64,000 bases of DNA from contig PNKV01000004.1 in assembly GCA_013822685.1 (NCBI GenBank), positions 62,001-126,000 on the forward strand. Reading direction: 5' to 3'. This document shows, in pieces, positions 9,002-17,857 of this stretch. The notes under the pieces are model-generated. The model was given only the letters and a program-made list of their open reading frames with translations. It was not told where the DNA came from and made no database searches. The DNA comes from Leptothrix sp. (in: b-proteobacteria) (GTDB lineage Bacteria; Pseudomonadota; Gammaproteobacteria; Burkholderiales; Burkholderiaceae_C). Position 1 is the stretch's first letter. Each line of letters begins with the position of its first letter. Made by a program: the position numbers and the translations under genes.

Positions 9002-9490
9002 TCAGGCGGGGCCCACGTCGGTTGAGAAATTGGAGCCGCCTTTGCGCGAACCCGCGCCATCTTGTGGGTAGTAATCGATCGAGATCTTCTGGAAGCTCAG
9101 GCTGAGCTTCTCCACCATCTGGTGGGCCGCGCCTTCCACGGTGGCCACGTCATACGACGTGATGCGCGCGTTCTCGATCGTCACGATGAAATATTCAACG
9201 GGCTTGCTGCCGGACTTGCGAACGGTGAGCACGCCTTTCTTGATCAGTTCGTTGTTGCGCATGACGGACATCAGGGCCGTCGAGGCGCTGTCCACGCGCT
9301 TGGTGATGTTCAGCGCATCCAGCGCTGTCCGGCCTGCGGCGCCACCGCCACCCATGGCCGACGGTGAGCGCATGCCCCATGACCAGTCGAGGATGTCGAT
9401 TTCGCCCGCGTGGGCGGTGTCGTTGGCTTCGCCCTTGACTGCGCCAGAGCGGCTGCCATCGACCTTGAAAAACATGTCACCCAGGGACAT
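9002..9490 (-). CDS. hcp: Second Hcp-family tube protein
   Basis: Hcp hexamers stack into the inner tube that the sheath expels, and they can also carry effectors. This 162-residue copy keeps the family landmarks: MFFKVDG at the start, AHAGEIDILDWSWGM near residue 27, the KRVDSASTALM segment, and YFIVTIENARITSYDV. It differs clearly from the first Hcp and has a Gly-rich loop (SAMGGGGAAGR) near residue 45. An AGAGG ribosome site lies six bases before the ATG. It follows the first hcp gene across a strong hairpin. It could be an alternative tube subunit with its own cargo, which is an inference. Confidence 0.9.
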   Translation of the reverse strand: MSLGDMFFKVDGSRSGAVKGEANDTAHAGEIDILDWSWGMRSPSAMGGGGAAGRTALDALNITKRVDSASTALMSVMRNNELIKKGVLTVRKSGSKPVEYFIVTIENARITSYDVATVEGAAHQMVEKLSLSFQKISIDYYPQDGAGSRKGGSNFSTDVGPA

Positions 9491-9529
9491 AAGGAACCTC
9501 TGCCAATGGCGTGCGATGGATTCAAACCA

Positions 9530-9563
9530 TTGAAGGGCAAGGGGCTGACCCCTTGCCCTTCAA
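9530..9563 (-). terminator. Perfect 15-bp stem-loop between the two hcp genes
   Basis: The arms 9530-9544 and 9549-9563 pair perfectly over 15 bases around a 4-base loop, just after the first hcp stop. No run of U follows on the minus strand, so it is more likely an attenuator or a 3' stabilising hairpin than a full terminator. It would raise the first hcp relative to the genes downstream. The structure is seen; the effect is inferred. Confidence 0.6.
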
Positions 9564-9586
9564 GAAACCGGCGGTCTGATCGAGGA

Positions 9587-10072
9587 TCAGGCGTCGACGT
9601 TTTCGGCGATGTTGTAGACCGCGAGGACTTCGCCGCCTTCCTTGGCGCCGGTCTTGTCTTGCGGCTGGTAAGCCACCTTGAACTTGGCGAAGTTCAGCGT
9701 GACGTTTTCCGTCAGGCGGTCTTCACCACCGCTGCCGCCGGTGCTCACCGAGGTGATCAGCACTTCCGTCAAGGTGATCTTGAGGTACTCAAGGGGCTTG
9801 TCGCCGGCCTTGCGCACGATCAGGGTCGCTTCGGGGTAGTGCGTGCCTTTGCAGCAAGCCAGGATCAGGTTGGTCGACGACTTGTCGATGTACTTGGTGA
9901 AGGACAGGTCTTGAACGTTGACCTTGCCCGAACCAGCGCCGCCGCCAGTGTGGGCCGAGCCGGAGTTGCTCATGCCCCAGCTCCAGGCCAGAACGTCGAT
10001 GAGGCCCGCGTGGGTTTTGTCGCGCGACTCGCCCTTGACGTCGCCGATCTTGATGAACATGTCTACAGCCAT
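9587..10072 (-). CDS. hcp: Hcp inner-tube protein
   Basis: This is the first and more typical Hcp of the locus, 161 residues, forming the hexameric ring of the type VI tube. It starts MAVDMFIKIGDVKGESRDK and contains HAGLIDVLAWSWGMSNSGS, the KYIDKSSTNLILACCKG strip and YLKITLTEVLITSVSTGG, all standard Hcp1 landmarks. It has an AGGAG ribosome site directly upstream. It is placed 59 bases after tssC, as in many Burkholderiales clusters, and is followed by a stem-loop that may boost its mRNA. Confidence 0.95.
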   Translation of the reverse strand: MAVDMFIKIGDVKGESRDKTHAGLIDVLAWSWGMSNSGSAHTGGGAGSGKVNVQDLSFTKYIDKSSTNLILACCKGTHYPEATLIVRKAGDKPLEYLKITLTEVLITSVSTGGSGGEDRLTENVTLNFAKFKVAYQPQDKTGAKEGGEVLAVYNIAENVDA

Positions 10073-10131
10073 GGTGTGCTCCTAACTTTGCAAGTGGTGT
10101 GAATAACGTTTGAAAATGGCCTGCGACCCGA

Positions 10132-11622
10132 TCAGCCCGCCTTGGCGGAGGGCAGCTTCGAGACCAGGCGCAGGGAAACCGTCAGCCCTTCGAGCTGATA
10201 GTGCGGGCGCAGGAAAAACTTGGACGAGTAGTAGCCGGGGTTGCCCTCGACTTCTTCGACGACCACTTCCGCGGCGGCCAAAGGCTTGCTGGCCTTGGTC
10301 GACTCGGACGAGTGCGCAGGATCTCCGTCCACGTATTGCAGGATCCAGTCTTGCAGCCAGCGCTGCATGTCGTCGCGTTCCTTGAACGAGCCCACCTTGT
10401 CGCGCACGATGCACTTCAGGTAGTGGGCGAAGCGGCAGGTGGCGAACAGGTAAGGCAGGCGCGCGGCCAGGTTGGCGTTGGCCGAGGCATCCGGGTCGTC
10501 ATACTCGGCGGGCTTTTGCAGTGATTGCGCACCGATGAAGGCAGCGAAGTCGCTGTTCTTCTTGTGCACCAAAGGCATGAAGCCGGCCTTGGCCAGTTCC
10601 GCTTCGCGGCGGTCGGCGATGGCGATTTCGGTGGGGCACTTCATGTCCACGCCGCCGTCGTCGGTGGGGAAGGTGTGCGAAGGCAGGTTCTGCACCGCGC
10701 CACCCGATTCGATGCCGCGGATGCGCGAACACCAGCCAAACTCCTTGAAGGAGCGGTTGATGTTGGTCGCCATCGCGTAAGCGGCATTGGCCCAGGTGTA
10801 CTTGTTGTGGTCCGCGGCGCCGGTGTCTTCCTCGAAGTCGAACTCTTCGACCGGGTTGGTGCGCGAACCATAAGGCAGGCGCGACAGGAAGCGGGGCATG
10901 GCCAGGCCGATGTACTTGGCATCGTCCGACTCGCGCAGCGAACGCCAGGCGGCGTACTCGGGCGTCGAGAAGATCTTGGTCAGGTCACGCGGGTTGGCCA
11001 GCTCTTGCCACGATTCCATCTGCATGGTCGTGGGCGAGGCGCCCGAGATGAAGGGCATGTGCGAAGCCGCGCAGACCTTGGCCATCTCGGCCAGCAGTTC
11101 CACATCGGGGGGGCTGTGGTCGAAGTGGTAGTCGCCGACCATGCAGCCGAAGGGCTCGCCGCCGAACTGGCCGTACTCTTCTTCGTACACGCGCTTGAAG
11201 ATCGGGCTTTGGTCCCACGCGGTGCCCTTGAAGCGCTTGAGCGTCTTGCCCAGGTCCGCCTTCGAGATGTTCATCACGCGGATCTTGAGCTGCTCGTCGG
11301 TCTCGGTGTTGTTCACCATGTAGTGCAGACCGCGCCAGGCGCCTTCCAGCTTCTGGAAGTCTTCGTGGTGCATGATCAGGTTGATCTGGTCCGACAGCTT
11401 CTTGTCGATCGCGGCGATCATGGCCTCGATGGACTTGATGACGTCGTTGCCGATCAGCTTGGTCTGCGACAGCGCTTGCTGGGCCAGGGTCTGGATGGCC
11501 GTCTCGACGGCGCTCTTGGCCTCGTCGGTCTTGGGCTTGAATTCCTTTTGCAGCAGCGAAGCGAGGTCGCTGCCTTCCAGCGTGGCGCTGGCCAGGGCCG
11601 AGTTCAGTTGGGTTTCTGCCAT
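10132..11622 (-). CDS. tssC: Type VI contractile sheath large subunit TssC
   Basis: TssC (VipB) forms the contractile sheath with TssB. The 496-residue length is standard. Family landmarks include KLEGAWRGLHYMVNNTETDE near residue 91, FGCMVGDYHFDHSPPDVELL near 158, the YGSRTNPVEEFDFEE segment near 250 and the C-terminal NPGYYSSKFFLRPHYQLEGL. It lies 13 bases downstream of tssB. The sheath acts in the cytoplasm and is recycled by the ClpV encoded in the same operon. Confidence 0.97.
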   Translation of the reverse strand: MAETQLNSALASATLEGSDLASLLQKEFKPKTDEAKSAVETAIQTLAQQALSQTKLIGNDVIKSIEAMIAAIDKKLSDQINLIMHHEDFQKLEGAWRGLHYMVNNTETDEQLKIRVMNISKADLGKTLKRFKGTAWDQSPIFKRVYEEEYGQFGGEPFGCMVGDYHFDHSPPDVELLAEMAKVCAASHMPFISGASPTTMQMESWQELANPRDLTKIFSTPEYAAWRSLRESDDAKYIGLAMPRFLSRLPYGSRTNPVEEFDFEEDTGAADHNKYTWANAAYAMATNINRSFKEFGWCSRIRGIESGGAVQNLPSHTFPTDDGGVDMKCPTEIAIADRREAELAKAGFMPLVHKKNSDFAAFIGAQSLQKPAEYDDPDASANANLAARLPYLFATCRFAHYLKCIVRDKVGSFKERDDMQRWLQDWILQYVDGDPAHSSESTKASKPLAAAEVVVEEVEGNPGYYSSKFFLRPHYQLEGLTVSLRLVSKLPSAKAG

Positions 11623-11635
11623 GAGGTTCTCCAGG

Positions 11636-12127
11636 TTACTCGGCGGGCTTTTCAGCGCTGCCCAAAGTGGCCAGCAGGGCTGGGTCGGCCAGCACCTTGG
11701 CGATCAGTTCTTCAGCGCCGGTCTTGCCGTCCATGTAGGTGACCAGGTTGGCCAACTGTTGCCGGGCGTCCAGCAGCTTGCTTAGCGCATCGACCTTCTT
11801 GGCCACGGCGGCGGGCGAGAACTCGTCCATGTTGTCGAACGTCAGGTCAACGCTGATGTTGCCTTCGCCGGTCAGGCTGTTGGGCACCTGGAAAGCCACA
11901 CGGGGCTTCATCGACTTCATGCGCGAGTCGAAGTTGTCGACGTCGATCTCGAGGAACTTGCGGTCGGCCACGGGCGCCAGCGGATCAGCGGGCTTGCCCG
12001 ACAAATCGGCGAGCACACCCATCACGAAGGGCAATTGCACCTTCTTCTGGGCGCCGTAAAGCTCCACGTCGTATTCGATCTGGACGCGCGGTGCGCGGTT
12101 GCGCGCAATGAATTTCTGGCTACTCAT
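11636..12127 (-). CDS. tssB: Type VI contractile sheath small subunit TssB
   Basis: TssB (VipA) pairs with TssC in the sheath. The 163-residue protein starts MSSQKFIARNRAPRVQIEYD and contains LPFVMGVLADLSG, the family signature. I chose the ATG at 12127 because GGAGGTG lies three bases before it. A GTG two codons upstream falls inside that ribosome site, so it is unlikely to be used. The gene follows tssA after 53 bases and precedes tssC by 8. The C-terminal AEKPAE tail is the usual variable end. Confidence 0.96.
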   Translation of the reverse strand: MSSQKFIARNRAPRVQIEYDVELYGAQKKVQLPFVMGVLADLSGKPADPLAPVADRKFLEIDVDNFDSRMKSMKPRVAFQVPNSLTGEGNISVDLTFDNMDEFSPAAVAKKVDALSKLLDARQQLANLVTYMDGKTGAEELIAKVLADPALLATLGSAEKPAE

Positions 12128-12180
12128 GATCACCTCCGGTCAATCTGGGTGGGGAAGGGTTGGTTATCGTCCGAAGCGCG

Positions 12181-13266
12181 TCATTCGACGTCTTCGGATT
12201 GGATGCTTTCAGGGTCGACGCCCATGATGCGGGCCACCTCGTTGAGGGCGTCGGGGGCCAATTCCCGCATCAGCTGCAGGAAGTTCTTGTTGATCAGGCG
12301 GCGGGCACGGCGCAGCAACAACTGGGCCGGGTTGGTGGGCTCGGTGCGCTCAAGGTAGTCGCAAACCATGTCGATGGCCCTGAGCGCGTCGGCCCGCGAA
12401 TCAACGGCGCCGCTCAGGCCTTTGCCCGAGGCGCGTGGTGCCGCGCTGCCGCCAACGCCGGATGAGGCGTCGGTGCCTTCTTCAGCGTCGGCGCCGGCCT
12501 CATCGCCTGCACCAGCGGTGGGCATGAGCTGGTTCACCATGCTGATCAGGTTGTGCAACGGGCGCACATCGGGGGCGCGCTCGATGCCCACGTGTTCGTT
12601 GAGCAGGCTGCTCAGGGACTTGAGGTTGGCCAGTGCCCCTGTGACCTGGCCGGGCAGGTCGGCGTTTTGAGCGGTGGCCGCGGCCAGCATCTGCTCGACC
12701 TGGTGGCGGGTCATGGGCGTCTCGCCCTCGCGTGGCGGGTACTTGCCCATCATCACTTCGATGTCGCGCACGCGCAGTTCGCCGATCGATCGGTTCTGGA
12801 TGACCAGCGCGTTGCGCACATCGCCCACCATGCCGTCGACCTCGCCCAGCAAGGCCAGCACGTTCAAGCGCGCATAGGCATCGCCATCGTCTGGGTCGGG
12901 TTGGGGGTGGAGTTGGCCCCAGAAGCGGTCAAGCAGGCCGAGTTGCAAGCGCAGGGCCTCGGCCAGCGCGCGGAAACCGTTGATCTGGATGTGCGCGCGC
13001 CCCCAGTGCATGGCCACGCGCAGGTCGCGGGTGCGCTCGAAAAGCGATTGGCTGATGTCGTGCACCTGGCGCCAATCGGGTGGCTCGGCCGGGGCGAACT
13101 GGGTTTCGGGCTTGCCGGTGGCGGCTTGGGCCAGTTCCAGGAAGGTGTTGTCGTATTCCAGGTCTGGGCCGCAGGGGGCATCCGAATCGGGCAGCGGCTC
13201 GAACCAGTCGTCCACGATGGTTCGTTCGCCGGTGCTGGATGGGTGGAAGTCTCCCGATTCACTCAT
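12181..13266 (-). CDS. tssA: Type VI secretion protein TssA
   Basis: TssA organises baseplate and sheath polymerisation. The 361-residue protein has an ImpA_N domain in the first half (DWFEPLPDSDAPCGPDLEYD near residue 16 and RDLRVAMHWGRAHIQINGFR near 81). An Ala/Gly/Asp-rich linker follows near 255-285, then a short C-terminal domain with NPAQLLLRRARRLINKNFLQ. This is the short-type TssA. It is the first gene of the minus-strand operon, so the 262 bases upstream should hold the promoter. Genes for the membrane complex (tssJ, K, L, M) and VgrG are not in this window. Confidence 0.93.
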   Translation of the reverse strand: MSESGDFHPSSTGERTIVDDWFEPLPDSDAPCGPDLEYDNTFLELAQAATGKPETQFAPAEPPDWRQVHDISQSLFERTRDLRVAMHWGRAHIQINGFRALAEALRLQLGLLDRFWGQLHPQPDPDDGDAYARLNVLALLGEVDGMVGDVRNALVIQNRSIGELRVRDIEVMMGKYPPREGETPMTRHQVEQMLAAATAQNADLPGQVTGALANLKSLSSLLNEHVGIERAPDVRPLHNLISMVNQLMPTAGAGDEAGADAEEGTDASSGVGGSAAPRASGKGLSGAVDSRADALRAIDMVCDYLERTEPTNPAQLLLRRARRLINKNFLQLMRELAPDALNEVARIMGVDPESIQSEDVE

Positions 13267-13392
13267 CTCGTCAACCTATTGAATTCACTGCTGAGGAGCA
13301 TGAGTGTCTACGAATTGGGGGCCCTGCTGTGACAACTTTGCAAAAGCTGTTGAGATTTGTCGCTTTGGCGTTGCTGTCCGCAATGAGTGGCG

Positions 13393-13422
13393 ATTCTGGT
13401 GGGCTATTTTGGGCTCAGTCAA
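13393..13422 (-). promoter_or_regulatory. Possible sigma-70 promoter of the type VI operon
   Basis: On the minus strand a TTGACT (13417-13422) and a CAGAAT (13393-13398) are separated by 18 bases. This would place the start of transcription about 120 bases before tssA. The -10 match is only four of six, so the call is weak. I found no convincing sigma-54 site. A TTTGCAAA palindrome at 13337-13344 lies in the predicted leader. Confidence 0.3.
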
Positions 13423-13467
13423 TATGCAAGCTAGGGGGGCGAGGCTAGAGGTAACACCTAGACGACA

Positions 13468-13501
13468 ACGCCCCGCCACCGGCTAAGCGGTGGCGGGGCG
13501 T
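13468..13501 (-). terminator. Hairpin terminator of the chemoreceptor gene
   Basis: A 13-bp GC-rich stem (13468-13480 with 13489-13501, loop GGCTAAGC) lies 28 bases after the chemoreceptor stop. The bases following on the minus strand (TTGTCG) give only a weak U tract. It would separate chemoreceptor transcription from the type VI operon. Confidence 0.7.
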
Positions 13502-13528
13502 GTGGAGAGACGCTAAGGGAGGGCGGCT

Positions 13529-15301
13529 TTAGAAGGTTTCCCAATCGCTGTCGGAAGACGGCGCGGCGGTTTTGCTGGCGCTGGCCGTGACCACCGGCGC
13601 GCTGATGGGCGCGGCGGGTTTGGGCAAAGCGGCCTTGATGGGCGCGGCCACTGGCGTGGCTTTGGCGGGTGCCGCCACGGCCAGGGCGGGCGTGTGGCGC
13701 GCGGTGGTCTGCGCCTTGGCGATCACCGTGCTGGCTTCCACCTGCGCATTCACGGGCGAGGCCGCCACGGCGGGCTTGCTGACCACATGGTGGCTGCCCA
13801 GCTTGAAGGCCGACACGGCTTGCGCCAGGCGACCGGCTTGGTCCTTCAGGCTTTCGGCGGCGGCGGCTGATTCTTCCACCAAGGCGGCGTTTTGCTGGGT
13901 CATCTGGTCCAGCTCGGTGATGGCCTGGTTGACCTGGCCGATGCCAGAGCTCTGCTCGGTCGATGCTGCGCTGATCTCACCAATGATGTCCGACACGCGG
14001 TTCACGCTGGTCATGATCTCGGTCATCGAGTTGCCGGCGTCTTGCACCAGCTTCGAGCCCGAATCAACCTTCTCGGACGAGGCGTTGATCAGGGTCTTGA
14101 TTTCCTTGGCGGCTTGCGCGCTGCGTTGGGCCAGCGAGCGCACTTCGCCTGCCACCACCGCAAAGCCTCGGCCTTGCTCGCCGGCACGGGCCGCTTCCAC
14201 GGCCGCGTTCAGCGCCAGGATGTTGGTCTGGAAGGCGATGCCATCGATCACGGTGATGATCTCGGTGATCTTGCGGCTGGCCACGTTGATCTCCGACATG
14301 TTGGACACCACTTGCGAGACGATCTGCTCGCCACGCACGGCGGCGGTGGCGGCGCCCGAGGCCAACTGGTTGGCCTGGCGGGCCGAGTCGGCGCTCTGGC
14401 GCACAGTGCCGGTCAGCTCACCCATCGAGCTGGCGGTTTTCTCCAGGTTCGAGGCGGTGTTCTCGGTGCGGTTGGACAAGTCCAGGTTGCCGCTGGCGAT
14501 CTCTTGGGAGGCCGTGGCGATTGAATCGGTCGCGTTGCGGATCAGGGTGATGGTGTCGCGCAGGCGCGTGGTCATGTTGACAACCGAGGCGCGCAGCGAG
14601 GTGCTGTCGCCGGCATTGGGGGCAATGGTCAGGTCCAGATCACCTTCGGCGATGCGGCCGACCAGGTCGCGCAAGATGGTGGGCTCGTCGCCCAGATCGC
14701 GCCACACCGATTTGACGATGGCCGCCGAGGCCACGCCCAACACGCCCAGCACGATGGCGCCAGTGATGACCGACACCCACAAGCTGGTGTTGACACCGTT
14801 CTTGGCGTCGGTCTGGGCTTCAATGATGGCGGCCTTGGCTTGCGCCTTGCGGGTGTCCAGCAGCTTGCTGAGCACGGTTTGCGACGATTGCATTTGCGTG
14901 ACCAGATCACCCGGGGGCGCCTTGGTCAGCAGGGCGCGCGTGGCGCCAATGGCGGAGGACTGGTAGGCGTTGAAGGCGGCGGCCAACTCCTTGGCCACGG
15001 CTTCCTTGCCCTCCAGCTTTTGCATCGAGGCCAGGGCGGCCTGCGCGCTGGCGACCATCGGGTCGGTGTCCTTGATGCGGTCGGGATCGCCTTCCGCGGC
15101 GGCGGTTTGCAAGGTCAGGCGCAGTTCTTCGGTGCTGCGGTCCACGGCCAGCACATACTCGCTGTGCGGGCTGTCGACAGCTTCCAGGTGCGTGAGCCCG
15201 CGCGAAGTGCGCTCGCCCACGAAGAAGCTCAAGGCCACGCCAACGACGAACACGGCGCCCGCACTGAGCGGCAACATCCAGATCTTGGTACGGAAATTCA
15301 T
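13529..15301 (-). CDS. Methyl-accepting chemotaxis protein with CheR-tethering C-terminus
   Basis: This 590-residue transmembrane chemoreceptor has an N-terminal membrane segment (residues 8-28), a periplasmic helical sensor of about 140 residues, and a second membrane segment near 175-197. A HAMP domain follows, then the signalling hairpin with the hallmark [20 protein letters not shown] and [21 protein letters not shown] Pro/Ala-rich linker leads to the last residues DWETF, matching the pentapeptide that tethers CheR and CheB in Tsr-type receptors. GGAGG precedes the ATG by eight bases. The ligand cannot be told; the four-helix-type sensor is generic. It is transcribed alone, ahead of the type VI operon. 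Confidence 0.95.
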   Translation of the reverse strand: MNFRTKIWMLPLSAGAVFVVGVALSFFVGERTSRGLTHLEAVDSPHSEYVLAVDRSTEELRLTLQTAAAEGDPDRIKDTDPMVASAQAALASMQKLEGKEAVAKELAAAFNAYQSSAIGATRALLTKAPPGDLVTQMQSSQTVLSKLLDTRKAQAKAAIIEAQTDAKNGVNTSLWVSVITGAIVLGVLGVASAAIVKSVWRDLGDEPTILRDLVGRIAEGDLDLTIAPNAGDSTSLRASVVNMTTRLRDTITLIRNATDSIATASQEIASGNLDLSNRTENTASNLEKTASSMGELTGTVRQSADSARQANQLASGAATAAVRGEQIVSQVVSNMSEINVASRKITEIITVIDGIAFQTNILALNAAVEAARAGEQGRGFAVVAGEVRSLAQRSAQAAKEIKTLINASSEKVDSGSKLVQDAGNSMTEIMTSVNRVSDIIGEISAASTEQSSGIGQVNQAITELDQMTQQNAALVEESAAAAESLKDQAGRLAQAVSAFKLGSHHVVSKPAVAASPVNAQVEASTVIAKAQTTARHTPALAVAAPAKATPVAAPIKAALPKPAAPISAPVVTASASKTAAPSSDSDWETF

Positions 15302-15457
15302 TACTTTTGCCTCCGGGCATGCGCCGCTAAAGGGCGCAACTCATGGGTGATCCATGACGCTATCGGCATCTTGTGGCCGGGACTGAAGTGGCAAAAGCCG
15401 AAAATATGGGTGGCCAAGCGTGCATTCCGTGCATTCAGCCCTCCCTAGAATCCGGGG

Positions 15458-16975
15458 ATGAGTTTTCCCGCCGCCGTTGCCAAGCCCCCCACCACCCGCC
15501 GCCTGATGTTTTGGGTCGCGCTGCTGTATTTTTCAGAGGGTCTGCCGCTGGGGCTGTTCTTCGACCTGTTCCCCGTTCACCTGCGGCAGGCGGGGGTGGG
15601 GCCGGCAGAGATCGGGCTGCTGAGCTTGCTGGGCCTGGCCTGGACCGTGAAGTTTTTGTGGGCGCCCCTGGTGGACGCCTGGCGCCACCACCGGGTGTGG
15701 ATGTCGGCCGCCAACCTGGGCATGGCCGCCGTGCTGACCGCGCTGGCCCTCAATCCGCAGGCCCTGGGGCAGGGCGAGACCTGGCCGTGGGTGCTGTTGG
15801 CGGTGTTCACGTTTTTGTCGGCCACCAACGACATCGCCACCGACGGCTACACCATCGAGCAGCTGGCGCAGGGGCAATACGGTGTGGCCAATGGCCTGCG
15901 CATCGGCTTTTACCGGGTGGGCATGCTGGCTGCGGGCGGCTTGCTGGTGGCCGCGGGCTGGATGGGCACGCCGGGGCAGCCCAACTGGGGCGCGGCCTAT
16001 GGCTTGGGGGCGGTGCTCATGCTGATGAACGGCGTGGCCGTGCTGCTGGCGCCCAAGCAGCCCCCCCGGGCAGCCCGGCCCGAGGGGGCTTCGGCGCGTG
16101 AATGGCTGGTGCTGCGCCAGCAACCCCTGTGGCTGCTGGCCTTGGGCCTGGTGATGGCGGGCCTGCTGTGGCCGGCCCTGGCGCCCTTGGGCAAAACTTT
16201 GGGTTGGGCCTGGGTGCAGGCGGTGTCGGGCACTTGGTGGTTCAAGGGGGCGGTGCCGGTGGGCCTGATGTTCGCGGGCGCGGGCTTGATGGTGGCCGCT
16301 GCCCGGGGCCCACAGGCCCAGGCCTTGGCCGATGGGCCCGTGTTTGGCGCCTGGGTGAGCCTGCTGGCGCGGCCTGGCATGCTGGCGGTGCTGCTGTTCA
16401 TCTTGCTGTTCAAGCTGGGCGACGCGGCCATGGGCTTCATGGTCAAGCCGTTTTGGGTGGATGCCGGGTTCACGCCGGCCCAGATTGGCCTGGTCAGCGT
16501 CAACGTGGGCCTGGGGCTGTCAATCGCCGGTGGGCTGGTGGGCGGCTGGTACGTGGACCGCGCCGGCATCTTCAAGGGCCTGTGGGTGCTGGGCCTGGCC
16601 CAGGCCATGTCCAATCTGGGCTACGCGGCAGCCGCCTGGACGGTGCCCCAAGCCTTGCCGGGCATGGTCGATCCGCAATACCAATTGGTGGTGTACGCGG
16701 CCAGCGGGCTGGAAAGCTTCACCGGGGGCTTGGGCACGGGGGCCTTCCTGGCATTCTTGATGGGCATTACCCACAAAGCACGCGCCACGACGGAATACGC
16801 CATCCTGTCGTCCATCTTCGCGTTTTCGCGCGCGGTGGCCGGTTGGGCGGGCGGCCTGGGGGTGGAGCAAATGGGCTACGCCGCTTTCTTCTTCTTGACG
16901 TTCTGGCTGTCCTTTCCGGCATATTTGCTGCTGCCGGCGGTGCGCCGTATGCTGAATCGCTCTGAGGAGCGTTGA
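15458..16975 (+). CDS. AmpG-like MFS permease (PAT family)
   Basis: This 505-residue, Ala/Leu-rich integral membrane protein should have 12-14 helices. Its N-terminus, FWVALLYFSEGLPLGLFFDL followed by WTVKFLWAPLVD, is the AmpG/PAT signature. AmpG imports anhydro-muropeptides released from the cell wall for recycling, and in some species this controls beta-lactamase induction. Paralogues are common in Burkholderiales, so the substrate is not certain. A metalloprotease gene follows after six bases, suggesting one transcript with an envelope theme. Confidence 0.85.
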   Translation: MSFPAAVAKPPTTRRLMFWVALLYFSEGLPLGLFFDLFPVHLRQAGVGPAEIGLLSLLGLAWTVKFLWAPLVDAWRHHRVWMSAANLGMAAVLTALALNPQALGQGETWPWVLLAVFTFLSATNDIATDGYTIEQLAQGQYGVANGLRIGFYRVGMLAAGGLLVAAGWMGTPGQPNWGAAYGLGAVLMLMNGVAVLLAPKQPPRAARPEGASAREWLVLRQQPLWLLALGLVMAGLLWPALAPLGKTLGWAWVQAVSGTWWFKGAVPVGLMFAGAGLMVAAARGPQAQALADGPVFGAWVSLLARPGMLAVLLFILLFKLGDAAMGFMVKPFWVDAGFTPAQIGLVSVNVGLGLSIAGGLVGGWYVDRAGIFKGLWVLGLAQAMSNLGYAAAAWTVPQALPGMVDPQYQLVVYAASGLESFTGGLGTGAFLAFLMGITHKARATTEYAILSSIFAFSRAVAGWAGGLGVEQMGYAAFFFLTFWLSFPAYLLLPAVRRMLNRSEER

Positions 16976-16981
16976 TATCAC

Positions 16982-17824
16982 ATGGATAAACGAATGAATG
17001 CTGGTCGGTTGGTGCGGATGGCGGTGTTGCTGTCCCTGGTGGGCTTGGGTGCGGGCGCGCAGGCGCGCGAAGGCGTGGAGGTGGGCAAGCAATCAGGCTT
17101 GTCGCGCCTGGTGTCGGCCGACCAGGTGGAGCAGATGGCGGCACAGCAGTATGTGCAGCTGGCCACCCAGGCCAAGGCCCAGAACGCCTTGCTGCCCGAC
17201 AACCACCCACAGGTGATCCGCGTGCGCGCCATCGCCCGGCGCCTGATCCCTTACACGCTGGAGTGGAACCCGCGGGCCGCCCAGTGGCGCTGGGAAGTCA
17301 ACGTGCTGCAGTCCAAAGAGATCAACGCCTTTTGCATGCCGGGGGGCAAGATCGCTTTCTACACCGGCATCCTGGACCAGCTGAAGCTGAACGACGACGA
17401 GGTGGCCATGATCATGGGCCACGAGATGGCGCACGCCTTGCGTGAACATGCCCGCGAGCAGATGGGCAAATCAGCCGCCACGGGCCTGGGCGCCAGTGTG
17501 CTGTCCAGCCTGCTGGGCCTGGGCCGCACCGGTGACATGGTGCTGAACGCCGGCCGCAGCCTGCTTACCTTGAGCTTTGGCCGCAAGGACGAGACCGAAG
17601 GCGACCTGGTGGGCATGGAGCTGGCCGCCCGCGCTGGTTACGACCCGCGCGCGGGCCTGACCTTGTGGAAGAAGATGGGCGAGGCCAGCAAGGGCGCGCC
17701 ACCGCAGTTCTTGTCCACCCACCCGGCCAGCGGCACGCGCATCCAGGACATCCAGGCCAGCCTGCCCAAGGTGATGCCGCTGTACCAAAGGGCCGCCAAG
17801 CCTGAGCAGCGCTTCGACCGGTGA
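16982..17824 (+). CDS. M48-family periplasmic zinc metalloprotease
   Basis: This 280-residue protein has an N-terminal signal peptide ending near AQA (residue 28). It has the HEMAH zinc motif near residue 147 in the context MIMGHEMAHALREHAREQ, and a downstream DETEGD near residue 204 supplying the third ligand, as in M48 (HtpX/Oma1/LoiP) peptidases. The STHPASGTRIQDIQ segment near residue 240 is also typical of the LoiP/BepA-like group. With no membrane helices beyond the signal, it is likely periplasmic or outer-membrane associated and involved in envelope quality control. It lies six bases after the AmpG-like gene. Confidence 0.92.
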   Translation: MDKRMNAGRLVRMAVLLSLVGLGAGAQAREGVEVGKQSGLSRLVSADQVEQMAAQQYVQLATQAKAQNALLPDNHPQVIRVRAIARRLIPYTLEWNPRAAQWRWEVNVLQSKEINAFCMPGGKIAFYTGILDQLKLNDDEVAMIMGHEMAHALREHAREQMGKSAATGLGASVLSSLLGLGRTGDMVLNAGRSLLTLSFGRKDETEGDLVGMELAARAGYDPRAGLTLWKKMGEASKGAPPQFLSTHPASGTRIQDIQASLPKVMPLYQRAAKPEQRFDR

Positions 17825-17857
17825 CGGGCGTGGGAACGCCAAGTGCTCTCAGGGGGC

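Noticed and set aside
13267..13528. Sigma-54 promoter for the type VI operon
   Set aside because: No GG-N10-GC pattern with suitable flanks was found on the minus strand.
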